Part shown: piece after piece, positions 33,966 to 43,202 of the stretch
Layout: the number at the start of each line of letters is the position of its first letter
Numbering within the stretch: position 1 is the first letter of the stretch
Source of the DNA: Bacteroidales bacterium
Lineage (GTDB): Bacteria > Bacteroidota > Bacteroidia > Bacteroidales > UBA10428
NCBI GenBank assembly: GCA_016931575.1
Contig: JAFGEO010000079.1
Span: 1 to 64,000, forward strand
Reading direction: 5' to 3'
DNA length: 64,000 nt
Notes under the pieces: generated by a model
What the model was told of the DNA's origin: nothing
The model's database searches: none
What the model saw: only the letters and a program-made list of their open reading frames with translations
Position numbers and translations under genes: made by a program

Positions 33966-34742
33966 ATGAAACAGGAAATGGACTATTCAGGGTATGTGGA
34001 TAGGTACCTGGATGGCATTATGAGCCCTGAAGAAGAAAAATGGTTTAAAAAGGAGCTTGAGGGGAATTCCTTCCTTGAGCAGGAACTGGAGTTTCAATCT
34101 AAACTAAACCAGAGTATTAGCCAAAGGGAACTTATTGAGCTGGAAGACCAGCTGAATACCATCTACAAAAACACCTACAATCCCGTATCCCGGTTTGCAA
34201 AGATCAAAAGGAAGACAGTTGCAATTAGTGCGGCAGCTGTTGTTGCATCCCTTATGATCTATTTTGCGGCCAGTTATTGGATTAACCGGCCAGAGGATCT
34301 TGCGCTGCAATTTTCTTCCCCACTGGATTTATATGCCTCCTACTATCAACCGGCTGAAATGAGCATGAGTTTCAGGGCGGCCGGTGATGTGGTTGACAGT
34401 GAGCTCAGGGAGGCTATGAAACTCTATGATCGGAAGGAATATTCAGAGGCGATTTTACTCTTTGAAAAAATTCTCAGCGATGATGCCTCCCGGATAGGCT
34501 TAAACCTTTACTCGGGAATTTCTCACATGGAATTAGAAGAGTATACTGAAGCGAATACAAGTTTCAGGAAAATTATCGATGACAGGTCCAATGCATTCAT
34601 TGAATCGGCAGAGTGGTACCTTGGGCTGTGTTATCTGAAAACTGAAGATGTTGAATTATCAAAACAGGTATTCGAGAATATTGCCAGCGGAAGCAGCTAT
34701 TATAAGGCTGATGCGGAGCGTATTTTGAATTTACTTGAATAA
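33966..34742 (+). CDS. Anti-sigma-like single-pass membrane protein with periplasmic TPRs
   Basis: A 258-residue protein. Residues 6-50 match the cytoplasmic start of Bacteroidota anti-sigma and related proteins (YVDRYLDGIMSPEEEKWFKK). A single membrane helix follows at about 84-105 (TVAISAAAVVASLMIYFAAS), so the rest is periplasmic. Residues about 140-255 hold three TPR-like units (AMKLYDRKEYSEAILLFEKI, GISHMELEEYTEANTSFRKI, LGLCYLKTEDVELSKQVFEN). This places a possible sigma-binding tail in the cytoplasm and a sensing or protein-binding domain outside. It has no zinc-binding HxxxCxxC motif. The partner sigma factor would be the one at 29.8-30.4 kb; this is inferred from the motif and neighbourhood. 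Confidence 0.72.
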   Translation: MKQEMDYSGYVDRYLDGIMSPEEEKWFKKELEGNSFLEQELEFQSKLNQSISQRELIELEDQLNTIYKNTYNPVSRFAKIKRKTVAISAAAVVASLMIYFAASYWINRPEDLALQFSSPLDLYASYYQPAEMSMSFRAAGDVVDSELREAMKLYDRKEYSEAILLFEKILSDDASRIGLNLYSGISHMELEEYTEANTSFRKIIDDRSNAFIESAEWYLGLCYLKTEDVELSKQVFENIASGSSYYKADAERILNLLE

Positions 34743-34766
34743 AGCTTTCATTATCACAACGGGGTT

Positions 34767-34800
34767 ATCAGGGAACAGGCAATTTTTGCCTTTCCCTGAT
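34767..34800 (+). promoter_or_regulatory. Strong stem-loop between the TPR and kinase genes
   Basis: ATCAGGGA (34767-34774) pairs with TCCCTGAT (34793-34800), and AGGCAA (34777-34782) with TTGCCT (34786-34791) around a TTT loop, giving a 14-bp hairpin. No T-run follows, so it is more likely an RNA-processing, stability or attenuation element than a plain terminator. Confidence 0.5.
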
Positions 34801-34862
34801 TTACAAGATTTTGAAACGAAGGAGTGAGATCAGGAATTTTTTAAAACCAAAAAAAAAGGACT

Positions 34863-35792
34863 ATGGGTTTTACAGGTTCTATTTCGGGGGCTTTTCAGAA
34901 ATTGCGTCATGCTTTTATTAAAAAGCCGGATACGGGGAAAGATGTTGAACTCGAGTATCTTCATAAGCGGGTGATCTTTCTGGAACAGCTCCTGGAAGAA
35001 AAGAACGACTGTATTGAAAAAGCCAAATCAAGTTTCCTGAAAAACCTTTACCATGAAATTCGAACTCCTTTGAATGCTATTATCGGGTTCTCAGACCTCA
35101 TTGAGTTAAACAATATCAGGGGTCATGAAAAGGATGAGTATGTGAAGCACATTCGTGAAAGCAGTCGTGAATTTTTGCGAAAGATGGATAACATCATTGA
35201 AGCCTCCATTATTGAAGCAGGGCTTCTGAAGATACAGAAGGAGCAGTGCCGGCTCCATGAGCTCATGAGCGAGATTCACTCCTATTTTTCACTTCACAAA
35301 CACATTACTGAAAAACATATTGCCTTCCTTTTGAGTATTCCGGGGGAACTAAAGAAAACTGAGGTGATCTGTGATATTTTCAGGCTTACCCAGGTGTTGA
35401 CGCACCTGATCAACAACGCCTTCAAATACACCTTTAAGGGGGTTGTGGAGATAGGTTGTGCTGTGGAAGACAAGAATCTGCTCTTTTTTGTTAAGGACAG
35501 CGGAATTGGCGGGTTGGAGGGTCTGGAGGCGACGATCTTCAAAAATTTCTCCAAGAAGGGTGATGTCAGTGAGGAACAGGAAGGGCTTGGTCTGGGCCTG
35601 GGACTGTCAAAAAGTATTGTGGAACAGATGGGTGGCACAATTTGGTATGAATCCCTGAAAGAGAAGGGAACAACCTTCTATTTCACAATTCCTTACCAAC
35701 CTGTCTACGTTAAGAGACGAAAGAGACAGACAGTGATCACCAGGGATTTGATCCTTAGCGAGAGGTTGTATAAAAGGTCAGTGATCGTTTAG
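34863..35792 (+). CDS. Orphan cytosolic histidine kinase
   Basis: A 309-residue kinase without any sensor or membrane segment. A short coiled coil (residues about 28-58) leads into the dimerisation domain with phospho-acceptor H64 (NLYHEIRTPLNAIIGF). The ATPase domain has N box THLINNAFKYTF, G1 FVKDSGIGG and G2 GLGLGLGLSKSIVEQMGGTI. About 35 basic residues follow the last strand. No response regulator is adjacent. It lies between the anti-sigma-like and exporter genes on the same strand and probably acts as a regulatory module of this locus; its input and target are unknown. Confidence 0.82.
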   Translation: MGFTGSISGAFQKLRHAFIKKPDTGKDVELEYLHKRVIFLEQLLEEKNDCIEKAKSSFLKNLYHEIRTPLNAIIGFSDLIELNNIRGHEKDEYVKHIRESSREFLRKMDNIIEASIIEAGLLKIQKEQCRLHELMSEIHSYFSLHKHITEKHIAFLLSIPGELKKTEVICDIFRLTQVLTHLINNAFKYTFKGVVEIGCAVEDKNLLFFVKDSGIGGLEGLEATIFKNFSKKGDVSEEQEGLGLGLGLSKSIVEQMGGTIWYESLKEKGTTFYFTIPYQPVYVKRRKRQTVITRDLILSERLYKRSVIV

Positions 35793-35865
35793 TTTTCAGG
35801 ATAAAACTTGCATTTATATAGAATTTCGTTTAAGTTTCACTCAGAAATGCTCTCAATGTAAGTCG

Positions 35866-38055
35866 ATGCCTAAATTCCCTGTTTTCCTGCAACGTGATGC
35901 CAATGATTGCGGACCCTCCTGCCTGAGGATGATCGCTGCACATTATGGCAGAACTTACAGCCTTGAATCATTAAGGGATAAATCGTTCATCAACCGACAG
36001 GGGGTTTCCCTGTTGGGGATCAGTGATGCTGCTGAGTCTATCGGTTTTCGTACCCGGGGACTAAAGCTGAGTTTTGAACAGCTCAGGAAGGATATACAGT
36101 TACCCTGCATCGTTCATTGGAATCAGTCGCATTTCGTTGTGGTTGTTCGTGCAGGGAAGGAAAAGGTGGTGGTAGCCGATCCGGCATTTGGTATCATCAC
36201 CCACAGCAGGGCAGAGTTCCTGAAATGCTGGGCATCCACCATAGAGGATGGCGAACCGCTGGGGATTTGCCTGCAATTGCAGCCCGGTCCTGAGTTTTAC
36301 CAGTTACTGGGGGAACAGGTGAATCGGAAAAGCCTCGGGTTCCTTGTCCGCTATCTGAAACCATACAAAAAACTTATCTGGCAGATCCTGCTGGGTGTTA
36401 TCCTGGGAGCATTGCTGCAGGTCATTTTCCCCTTTCTTTTTCAGACCATTGTCGATAAGGGGGTGATCGTACCCAACCTCACGCTGATCATCACCATACT
36501 CATAGCCCAACTCATCCTGGTGACAAGCAGGTTTTCGCTTGAACTGATCCGGAACTGGATCATACTGCATCTGGGAGCCCGGGTGAATATCTTTCTGGTA
36601 TCTGATTTTCTGATCAAGCTCATGCAGTTGCCCGTATCCTTCTTTGACAGCAGGAACAGGGGCGATTTGCTTCAGCGGGTCGCTGATCACAGGCGGATTG
36701 AAAAATTTCTCACCCAGACCACCATAGAGTTGTTCCATTCGGTGTTTTCCATAAGCATTATGGGCATTGTTCTGGCACTATTCGATATACGGATTTTCCT
36801 GATCTTTCTGTCAGGAAGTGTGCTATACCTGCTATGGGCCCTGCGATTCATGAAACTCCGGCGGGAACTTGACAACCGCAAGTTTGCACAGCTTTCTGAT
36901 AATCAAAGCTCCTTGATCCAGCTACTGACCGGAATGCATGAGATCAAGCTCAATCACTGTGAGAAACGTAAGCGCTGGGAGTGGGAAGATATCCAGGCCA
37001 GGCTCTTCAGGATAAATTTGAAAAGCCTTTCTTTACAGCAGAAGCAGCGTGCCGGGGCATTAATATTCAATCAGTACAAAGATGTACTCATTGTTGTGTA
37101 CGCTGCAGTGATGGTATTCAATGGACAGATGACATTGGGAAGCCTGGTAGCCATTTCATATGTTATCGGTCAGTTGTCAGGTCCTATCGACCAGTTGATC
37201 GATTTCCTTCATGAAACACAGGATGCCAGGATCAGTCTTGACCGACTGGCTGAGATCCATGAAAAGGAAATTGAAGAAAATGTGGACAGCAGTCCCCTAT
37301 TCAGCCTGACATCAGCTCATGCTATCACAGTTCAGGGACTTTCATTTCAGTATGAAGGACCCCATTCCCCTTTTGTTCTTAAGGGGCTTGACCTGGTTAT
37401 TCCTCAGGATAAGGTTACGGCAATCGTGGGAATTAGTGGAAGTGGTAAAACCACCCTTGTGAAAATGCTGCTTCAGTTTTACAAAGCCGTAGAAGGGGAT
37501 ATTTTTGTAGGCGACACCAATCTGCAGGAAATCAGTCCGGCATTTTGGCGCAGGCAATGCGGAGTTGTCATGCAGGATGGTTACCTGTTTTCGGATACCA
37601 TTGCCCGGAACATTGCACTTTCTGACGAACAGATTGATAAAGAAAAACTGGTTTATGCCTCGCGGATGGCCAATATTCAGGAGATGGTCGGCAGCCTGCC
37701 CCTGGGTTACAATACTAAAATTGGTCCCGACGGACTAGGTCTCAGCCAGGGACAAAAGCAACGTTTACTTATTGCCCGGGCATTGTATAAAGATCCTTCT
37801 TTCCTTTTCTTCGATGAAGCGACAAATTCTCTGGATGCCAATAATGAGCGGGTAATTATGGAAAACCTGTTTGAGTTTTTTAAGGGAAGGACGGTAGTAG
37901 TTGTGGCGCACCGTCTGAGTACGGTTAAAAATGCCGATCAGATTGTTGTGCTTGAAAAGGGGGAGATCATAGAACGGGGAAATCATAAGGAGCTGACAGG
38001 GAAAAAGGGAGCATACTATAACCTGGTAAGGAATCAACTTGAACTGGGTACATAA
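35866..38055 (+). CDS. Peptidase-domain ABC transporter (C39, bacteriocin-type exporter)
   Basis: A 729-residue exporter that cuts double-glycine leaders and moves the core across the inner membrane. The N-terminal C39 peptidase (residues 1-130) is intact: oxyanion Q9, C15 in DANDCGPSCL, H89 in QSHFVVV, D105 in VVADPAFG. Residues about 165-440 hold six membrane helices (LIWQILLGVILGALLQVIFP is the first). The ATPase has Walker A GISGSGKTT (about residue 520), signature GLSQGQKQR, Walker B FLFFDEATNSLD and H-loop VVVAHRLST. The stop overlaps the next start by one base. The likely substrate is the peptide encoded at 33.4 kb. An outer-membrane TolC is not in the window. Confidence 0.93.
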   Translation: MPKFPVFLQRDANDCGPSCLRMIAAHYGRTYSLESLRDKSFINRQGVSLLGISDAAESIGFRTRGLKLSFEQLRKDIQLPCIVHWNQSHFVVVVRAGKEKVVVADPAFGIITHSRAEFLKCWASTIEDGEPLGICLQLQPGPEFYQLLGEQVNRKSLGFLVRYLKPYKKLIWQILLGVILGALLQVIFPFLFQTIVDKGVIVPNLTLIITILIAQLILVTSRFSLELIRNWIILHLGARVNIFLVSDFLIKLMQLPVSFFDSRNRGDLLQRVADHRRIEKFLTQTTIELFHSVFSISIMGIVLALFDIRIFLIFLSGSVLYLLWALRFMKLRRELDNRKFAQLSDNQSSLIQLLTGMHEIKLNHCEKRKRWEWEDIQARLFRINLKSLSLQQKQRAGALIFNQYKDVLIVVYAAVMVFNGQMTLGSLVAISYVIGQLSGPIDQLIDFLHETQDARISLDRLAEIHEKEIEENVDSSPLFSLTSAHAITVQGLSFQYEGPHSPFVLKGLDLVIPQDKVTAIVGISGSGKTTLVKMLLQFYKAVEGDIFVGDTNLQEISPAFWRRQCGVVMQDGYLFSDTIARNIALSDEQIDKEKLVYASRMANIQEMVGSLPLGYNTKIGPDGLGLSQGQKQRLLIARALYKDPSFLFFDEATNSLDANNERVIMENLFEFFKGRTVVVVAHRLSTVKNADQIVVLEKGEIIERGNHKELTGKKGAYYNLVRNQLELGT

Positions 38056-39392
38056 TGAAAGGGATGATCATAAGCGATAAGGACCGGGAAAAAGCGCAGG
38101 GTGTTGAACTGCGCAGCGAGCAGCTCAGGGATATCCTTGGGCAGGTGCCGCGTTGGATCGTGCGCTATGGGACGGTATTGATCTTCCTGATCATTCTGGT
38201 TCTTTTTATTGGTTCGGCCCTGCTGCGATATCCCGATGTAATTGCCGCCCGGCTGGTTCTCACAACCGAGACTCCACCTGTCCAGCTTATTGCCAAAAAG
38301 ACATCCAAAATATGCAGCCTGCTGGTTGATGATAAGTCACCGGTAGCAGAGGGACAGCTGCTGGCTGTTTTGACATCTTCTGCTGATTACCGCGATGCCT
38401 TAAACCTCAGGAAATTGCTTGGGGAGCGTTTTATCTATGACTCCTTGATTGTCACAAATTTTCCTGATAAACTCAAGCTGGGGATGATGCAGGAAAGTTA
38501 TGCGGGCTTTCAGAAACGCCGACAGGAGAATCTGAGTTTTATTGAACAGGATAATTACAGGCGGATGATCCGCTTCTATGAAGGTAATTTAGGCAAATAT
38601 AGCCGACTGGTCGGGGATAAAAAGGCTGAGGCTGAAGCAGCCGGACAGGTTTACGGTCTGGCCAGAAAGAAATACATGAGGGATTCCACCCTGATGGTGC
38701 AGTCTCCACGAAGCATTGCTCCGGCTGAAGTTGAAAGATCGGAGCAGGAAATGCTTGAGACCCTGAGGGCCTGGAGATCTGCCAGGGCGCAATTATCCAC
38801 TGCAGATATAGAACTATCAAATCTGCAGCAACAAATGCTCTCTAAACAACTGGAATATGAAGAGGCTGTCAGCAGGCAGCAGCAAGCTCTCCAGGAAGCC
38901 TATGAGGCGCTTATCGGACAGCTGGCCGATTGGGAAGACCTGTATATTCTCAGGGCTCCATTTAGCGGAAAGGCATCCTTTATCCGGATTTGGAGCGAGT
39001 CCCAGAATGTTCAGCAGGGAGATGTAGTGCTGACCATATTGCCCCTTGAAGAGGGGAATATCCTTGGGAAAGCCATGCTCGATATGGAAGGCATCGGGAA
39101 GATCAAAGCAGATCAGAAAGCCATTATCCGCTTTGCAAATTATCCCTACATGGAATTTGGCACGCTCAGCGGCACAGTGACATCCATCTCCCTGGTCCCT
39201 GTAGAGGGCTCTTATATGGCAGAAATCCGGCTGGATAGCAACAGGCTGATAACCAACTATGGAAAGGAACTTGAATTTCAGCAAAATATGCAGGGAATTG
39301 CAGAAATTATCACGGGCGATCGTTCCCTGCTGCAACGCATTACCGACCCATTCCGCTCGGCATTCAGAAGACAGCGGATGCTTGATGAGTAA
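38055..39392 (+). CDS. HlyD family membrane-fusion adaptor
   Basis: A 445-residue periplasmic adaptor that links the ABC exporter to an outer-membrane channel. A cytoplasmic N terminus of 35 residues leads to one membrane helix (VRYGTVLIFLIILVLFIGSA, about 36-57). It has a lipoyl-like half motif (KICSLLVDDKSPVAEGQLLA), a long coiled-coil hairpin at about 155-295, and the second half (LRAPFSGKASFIRIWSESQN, QQGDVVLTI). The ATG overlaps the exporter stop codon by one base (TAATG), so translation is coupled. It ends the rightward set and is convergent with the five-PAS kinase gene. Confidence 0.9.
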   Translation: MKGMIISDKDREKAQGVELRSEQLRDILGQVPRWIVRYGTVLIFLIILVLFIGSALLRYPDVIAARLVLTTETPPVQLIAKKTSKICSLLVDDKSPVAEGQLLAVLTSSADYRDALNLRKLLGERFIYDSLIVTNFPDKLKLGMMQESYAGFQKRRQENLSFIEQDNYRRMIRFYEGNLGKYSRLVGDKKAEAEAAGQVYGLARKKYMRDSTLMVQSPRSIAPAEVERSEQEMLETLRAWRSARAQLSTADIELSNLQQQMLSKQLEYEEAVSRQQQALQEAYEALIGQLADWEDLYILRAPFSGKASFIRIWSESQNVQQGDVVLTILPLEEGNILGKAMLDMEGIGKIKADQKAIIRFANYPYMEFGTLSGTVTSISLVPVEGSYMAEIRLDSNRLITNYGKELEFQQNMQGIAEIITGDRSLLQRITDPFRSAFRRQRMLDE

Positions 39393-39442
39393 GAGGTAGG
39401 TTAAGCGGCTAAAAGGCTTCGGTCAGATACTCAGTACCCTCC

Positions 39443-42400
39443 TTATTCGGCCACCGGAAGTGTGAATATAAAGGTAGTCCCTACGTTCACTTCACTTTGA
39501 ATGGTGATGGTGCCCTTGTTTTTTTCAACGAACTCTTTACAGATGATAAGACCAAGACCGGTTCCGCTTTCGCCCGCTGTTCCCGAGGTAGAAAAATATT
39601 CATCAATATGGAAAAGCTTTTGAATATTTTCCTCAGCGATGCCGACGCCTGTATCGGCAATTGAGATGGATATCATATCGCTATTCTGTTCATCCATCTC
39701 ACAATGAATCGTGACGATGCCCCCTTCACTGGTGAATTTAATCGCATTACTCAGCAGGTTCCGGATAACCAGGTTGATCATATTCCGGTCGGCATATGCC
39801 TGTTTTGTACAACGGACATCGGATACCAGTTCCAGGTGTTTATTTTCGGCACTTGCCTGGCTCAGCTCGATATTCTGTTGGATAATTTCACCAATATTGA
39901 TAGTATCCGGATTGTATTTTATTCTTTCGGTTTGAGTTCTGGCCCACTGAAGCAAATTCTCCAGGAGGTTGTAAGCACTTTCCGAAGAAGATTTTATCAT
40001 GCCCAGCAGCTCCATTTTCTGAGGATTTTCGAATTCATCGTAATTCCGCATCAACAACTCCGAAAATCCAAAGATGGCCTGGAAAGGATTCTTCAGGTCA
40101 TGGGCAATAATTGAGAAGAACTTATTTTTTGTAGCATTAAGTTCTTCAAGCTGCGTATTTGTTTTCTTAAGGATTTGGGCCTGCTTGTTAATTTCTTCCG
40201 ATTGGTTTTGGATTTTCTCCTGCCGCTCTTCCAGGATGATATTCACTTCCTGGAGGTTTTGGGCCTGTTCACGCAGCTGTTCCTCTGCACGTTTCTGTTT
40301 GGTTATATCCCTTCCGATCCCTACAATCCCGCATATTTTTCCGTCGGCATCCCGAAAAGGAACTTTGGTTGTGGAGATTACCCTCTCGCGCAGGTTTTCA
40401 TCGTAGCCGATCTCCTCCTTATTGATGATGGGCTTTCCGCTTTCAATGATTTTTTTATCATCTTCAAGATAGACTTTCGCGGCTTCTTTTGAAGGTGCGG
40501 TTTCGAAATCCGTTTTTCCGACAATCATGTCCAGATTATTAAATTTCATCACATTGAGAAGCCGTTTGTTAACTGTCAGGAAACGACTTTCAATATCTTT
40601 AATATAAATGTAATCGGGCATGTTGTCGATGAGGGTCCTCAGGAGGGTACGCTCGCTTTCAAGAATTTTGTTCTGTTCGCCAAGGGACTCAGATTGCTTT
40701 TGAATTTCTTCCTGGCGTTCTTCAAGGAGCATGTTGTTATTCTTCAGATCGGCAGCCTGTTTCTTGAGAGTTTCCTCATAGGCTTTAATATCTGTGATAT
40801 CCCGGCCCACGCCGACGATACCGGCAACTTTGCCTTCCGCATCGTAAAACGGGACCTTGGAAGTCAGGATGATCCTTTCATTTCCATCAATATCCATTCC
40901 CAACTCCTCTTTGGAGATGAGCGGTTTTTCCGTTTTTATGATATTCTGCTCATCCTTATAAAACTCCTCAGCCATTTTTTTCGGGAAATAGTCGAAATCG
41001 GTTTTCCCTTCAAGTTGTTCAAATTCAGGCACTTTCATTACTGTATGTACCTGCTTGTTTGCGACAATAAACCGACTTTCCTTATCTTTGATATAAATAA
41101 AGTCAGGCAGAGTGTCAATGAGGGTTCGGAGCAGGTTGCGTTCATTTTCCAACAGGTTATTATGAGATGCAAGTTCACTGGCCTGCTGTTGGATTTCTTC
41201 CTGTCGTTCCTCAAGCAGCACATTAGCTTCCTTCAGGTGTTCGGCCTGCTCCTGAAGCTTGATTTCAGTCTCCTTCTCAGCGGTGATATCCCTGCTGATG
41301 CCTATCATGCCGACAATTTCTCCTTCCGGATTGAAGAACGGTACCCTGGAGGTGAGCAGTTTGATGAAGTTTCCATTTTCATCAAAGCCGATTTCTTCAA
41401 ATTCATACTGTGCAATTCCGGTGCGCAGAACCGAGATATCTGCTTCGTGGTGCCTGGCTGCATAATCCGCCGGTAGAAAATCTTCAACGGTCCTGCCGAT
41501 GATAAGATCAAGGTCGTTAGTTTTCAGGACTCCCATCTCCTTCTTATTGACGGTTATGTAACGTCCGTCGGTGTCTTTCAGATAGGCATAATCCGGGATA
41601 CTGTCAATGAAGGTCCGGAGAAGGTTCCGTTCCTCTTCAAGCATTTTATTTTGAGTGCTTAGCTCATCGGACTGCTGGTTTATTTCTTCCTGTCGTTCTT
41701 CCAGGAGTACATTAATCTCCTGAAGGCTCTGAGCCTGTTCTTTTAGTTTTTCTTCTGCTTCCTTTTGCCGGGTAATATCCCTTCCTATGCCTACCAGGCC
41801 AATGATATTGCCCTCACTGTCGCGGAATGGGACCTTCGTGGTAGATTTAACCAGGATGTTCCCATCGGCATCAAATCCGATTTCTTCTTTATTTATTACT
41901 GGTTTACCTGACTCGAGTACATGCTTGTCATCCTTATAAAATATCTCAGCGATATCCCGGGGATAGAAATCAAAATCCGTTTTTCCCAGCAGGTTTTGAT
42001 GTGTTCCGGCCTTGGTAATTGTTACCTGGCAGATATTTCCGTCCAGGAATCGGCATTCAGTGTCTTTTATGTAGATAGTATCCGGCATATTATCCATCAG
42101 GGCGCGGAACAGTGAACGTTCTTTTTCAAGGGTGGAATTCTTTTCCTCAAGCAGGGTGGATGCTATCTCCTGTTCCGTGATATCGGAGCAGGTCGCCATT
42201 ATTCCAAGGATCCTGCCCTTTTTATTTTTCACAGGGACTTTCTTTACCAGGATCGTTCCGGTTGAGCCATCCAGATCATAGCTAACCTTCTTTTTAATGA
42301 AGGATTTGATCCCGTTCAGAATCTGAATGTCCTCATCGATTTGATCCTGATTGTCAGCATTCTGAAAAAGTTCTTCATCGGTTTTTCCATAGATTTCTTC

Positions 42401-42685
42401 CGGAGAGGGCATTTTAATGTAATCTGCATAACGATTATTGCTCAAAACATAGCGCATCGAATTATCCTTGATATATATTCCGTCGGGGCTGTTGTTAATC
42501 AGAATGTTTAACTGATCGCTCTCGTCGAAAATGCTCTCGGCGGTAATATAAATCCCTCTTAGCTTTCTTCTGTGGATATAGCGGTAGATCAGAAGGCCTC
42601 CAAACGTGGCGGATACCCCAATGAGAAATGCTAAAACTGCTGGGAATAAAATTCCAACAGGGATAATTTGAAGAATAACATTCAT
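39443..42685 (-). CDS. Multi-PAS sensor histidine kinase
   Basis: A 1080-residue kinase. A membrane segment at residues about 5-36 (GILFPAVLAFLIGVSATFGG) anchors it. Five PAS domains follow: a first one at about 55-170, then four copies beginning at residues 192, 355, 518 and 681, each joined by a coiled coil with LLEERQEEI. Dimerisation is by FFSIIAHDLKNPFQAIFGF with H862, and the ATPase has RNLLSNAIKFTSEGG, IADTGVGIAEENIQ and GTGLGLIICKEF. No receiver domain. The PAS domains may bind small ligands or haem; ligand residues cannot be assigned. It lies next to the exporter genes but reads the other way, and its target is unknown. Confidence 0.9.
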   Translation of the reverse strand: MNVILQIIPVGILFPAVLAFLIGVSATFGGLLIYRYIHRRKLRGIYITAESIFDESDQLNILINNSPDGIYIKDNSMRYVLSNNRYADYIKMPSPEEIYGKTDEELFQNADNQDQIDEDIQILNGIKSFIKKKVSYDLDGSTGTILVKKVPVKNKKGRILGIMATCSDITEQEIASTLLEEKNSTLEKERSLFRALMDNMPDTIYIKDTECRFLDGNICQVTITKAGTHQNLLGKTDFDFYPRDIAEIFYKDDKHVLESGKPVINKEEIGFDADGNILVKSTTKVPFRDSEGNIIGLVGIGRDITRQKEAEEKLKEQAQSLQEINVLLEERQEEINQQSDELSTQNKMLEEERNLLRTFIDSIPDYAYLKDTDGRYITVNKKEMGVLKTNDLDLIIGRTVEDFLPADYAARHHEADISVLRTGIAQYEFEEIGFDENGNFIKLLTSRVPFFNPEGEIVGMIGISRDITAEKETEIKLQEQAEHLKEANVLLEERQEEIQQQASELASHNNLLENERNLLRTLIDTLPDFIYIKDKESRFIVANKQVHTVMKVPEFEQLEGKTDFDYFPKKMAEEFYKDEQNIIKTEKPLISKEELGMDIDGNERIILTSKVPFYDAEGKVAGIVGVGRDITDIKAYEETLKKQAADLKNNNMLLEERQEEIQKQSESLGEQNKILESERTLLRTLIDNMPDYIYIKDIESRFLTVNKRLLNVMKFNNLDMIVGKTDFETAPSKEAAKVYLEDDKKIIESGKPIINKEEIGYDENLRERVISTTKVPFRDADGKICGIVGIGRDITKQKRAEEQLREQAQNLQEVNIILEERQEKIQNQSEEINKQAQILKKTNTQLEELNATKNKFFSIIAHDLKNPFQAIFGFSELLMRNYDEFENPQKMELLGMIKSSSESAYNLLENLLQWARTQTERIKYNPDTINIGEIIQQNIELSQASAENKHLELVSDVRCTKQAYADRNMINLVIRNLLSNAIKFTSEGGIVTIHCEMDEQNSDMISISIADTGVGIAEENIQKLFHIDEYFSTSGTAGESGTGLGLIICKEFVEKNKGTITIQSEVNVGTTFIFTLPVAE
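40157..42112 (-). repeat. Tandem PAS-coiled-coil repeats inside the kinase gene
   Basis: Four successive units have an almost constant length of 163 residues (489 bp). Each starts with an LFRA or LLRT motif, followed by a variant of DxxPDxxYIKD and later KVPF and GISRDIT-like text, then a coiled coil with LLEERQEEI. The first three steps are exactly 163 residues; the last has one extra residue. Confidence 0.85.
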
Positions 42686-42745
42686 TTAGTTTTGAGTCAT
42701 GGTAACTTAATCTGATGTAAAATGGCACTTTCGTCAGATCGAATA

Positions 42746-42768
42746 TCGTAATTCTACGAAAATTACGA
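42746..42768 (-). promoter_or_regulatory. Inverted repeat upstream of the multi-PAS kinase
   Basis: TCGTAATT (42746-42753) and AATTACGA (42761-42768) form a perfect 8-bp inverted repeat with a 7-nt spacer (CTACGAA). It lies 61-83 bp upstream of the kinase ATG, where an operator would act. The binding protein is unknown. Confidence 0.45.
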
Positions 42769-43068
42769 AATATGGTTCAGTTTTTTGACAGAAGAAAAAC
42801 AGTTGTTGATAACTTCTCCTGAATCTTAATAAACCGGAACCATGTTAAAGCCAGGTGCGCCGATCCGTGTTGGGCCCCAGGCATTAGCTTGGGGTTAAAA
42901 AGGATCCCTGATCGGGGTTCGGCAGATTTCTCCGGAAATCTAAAAATTCAGGAATACCTGCAATGGGTTTTTGGAGTGTGTATCATAAGTTTTCCGGATG
43001 GTGCTTGCCAATTTCAATGTAATATAGCTCGCAAGAGATCAAAGCACCAGAAAATATGCTTGATCTTA

Positions 43069-43098
43069 AAAAACCCCTGCCGGGTTAGACAGGGGTTT
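43069..43098 (-). terminator. Hairpin with 9-bp stem, probable leftward terminator
   Basis: AAACCCCTG (43071-43079) pairs with CAGGGGTTT (43090-43098). Read on the minus strand the stem is followed by a run of T, so it may stop leftward transcripts before the kinase gene. On the plus strand there is no T-run beyond the stem itself. Confidence 0.5.
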
Positions 43099-43202
43099 AC
43101 GTTGGGTTTATTCTATCCAAAGGGTAATTGTCATCCATTTTGGACAGTCTGTGAAAAAGGAAAATATTAACTAACCTATTTTTTTCAACTTTATACACTC
43201 AG

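Larger units (their letters stand above)
42686..43202. other. Intergenic region between kinase and pdxB
   Basis: No gene is visible in these 517 bp. It holds an inverted repeat close to the kinase start (42746-42768) and a hairpin at 43071-43098. The rest is AT-rich with no exact promoter box. Confidence 0.45.
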
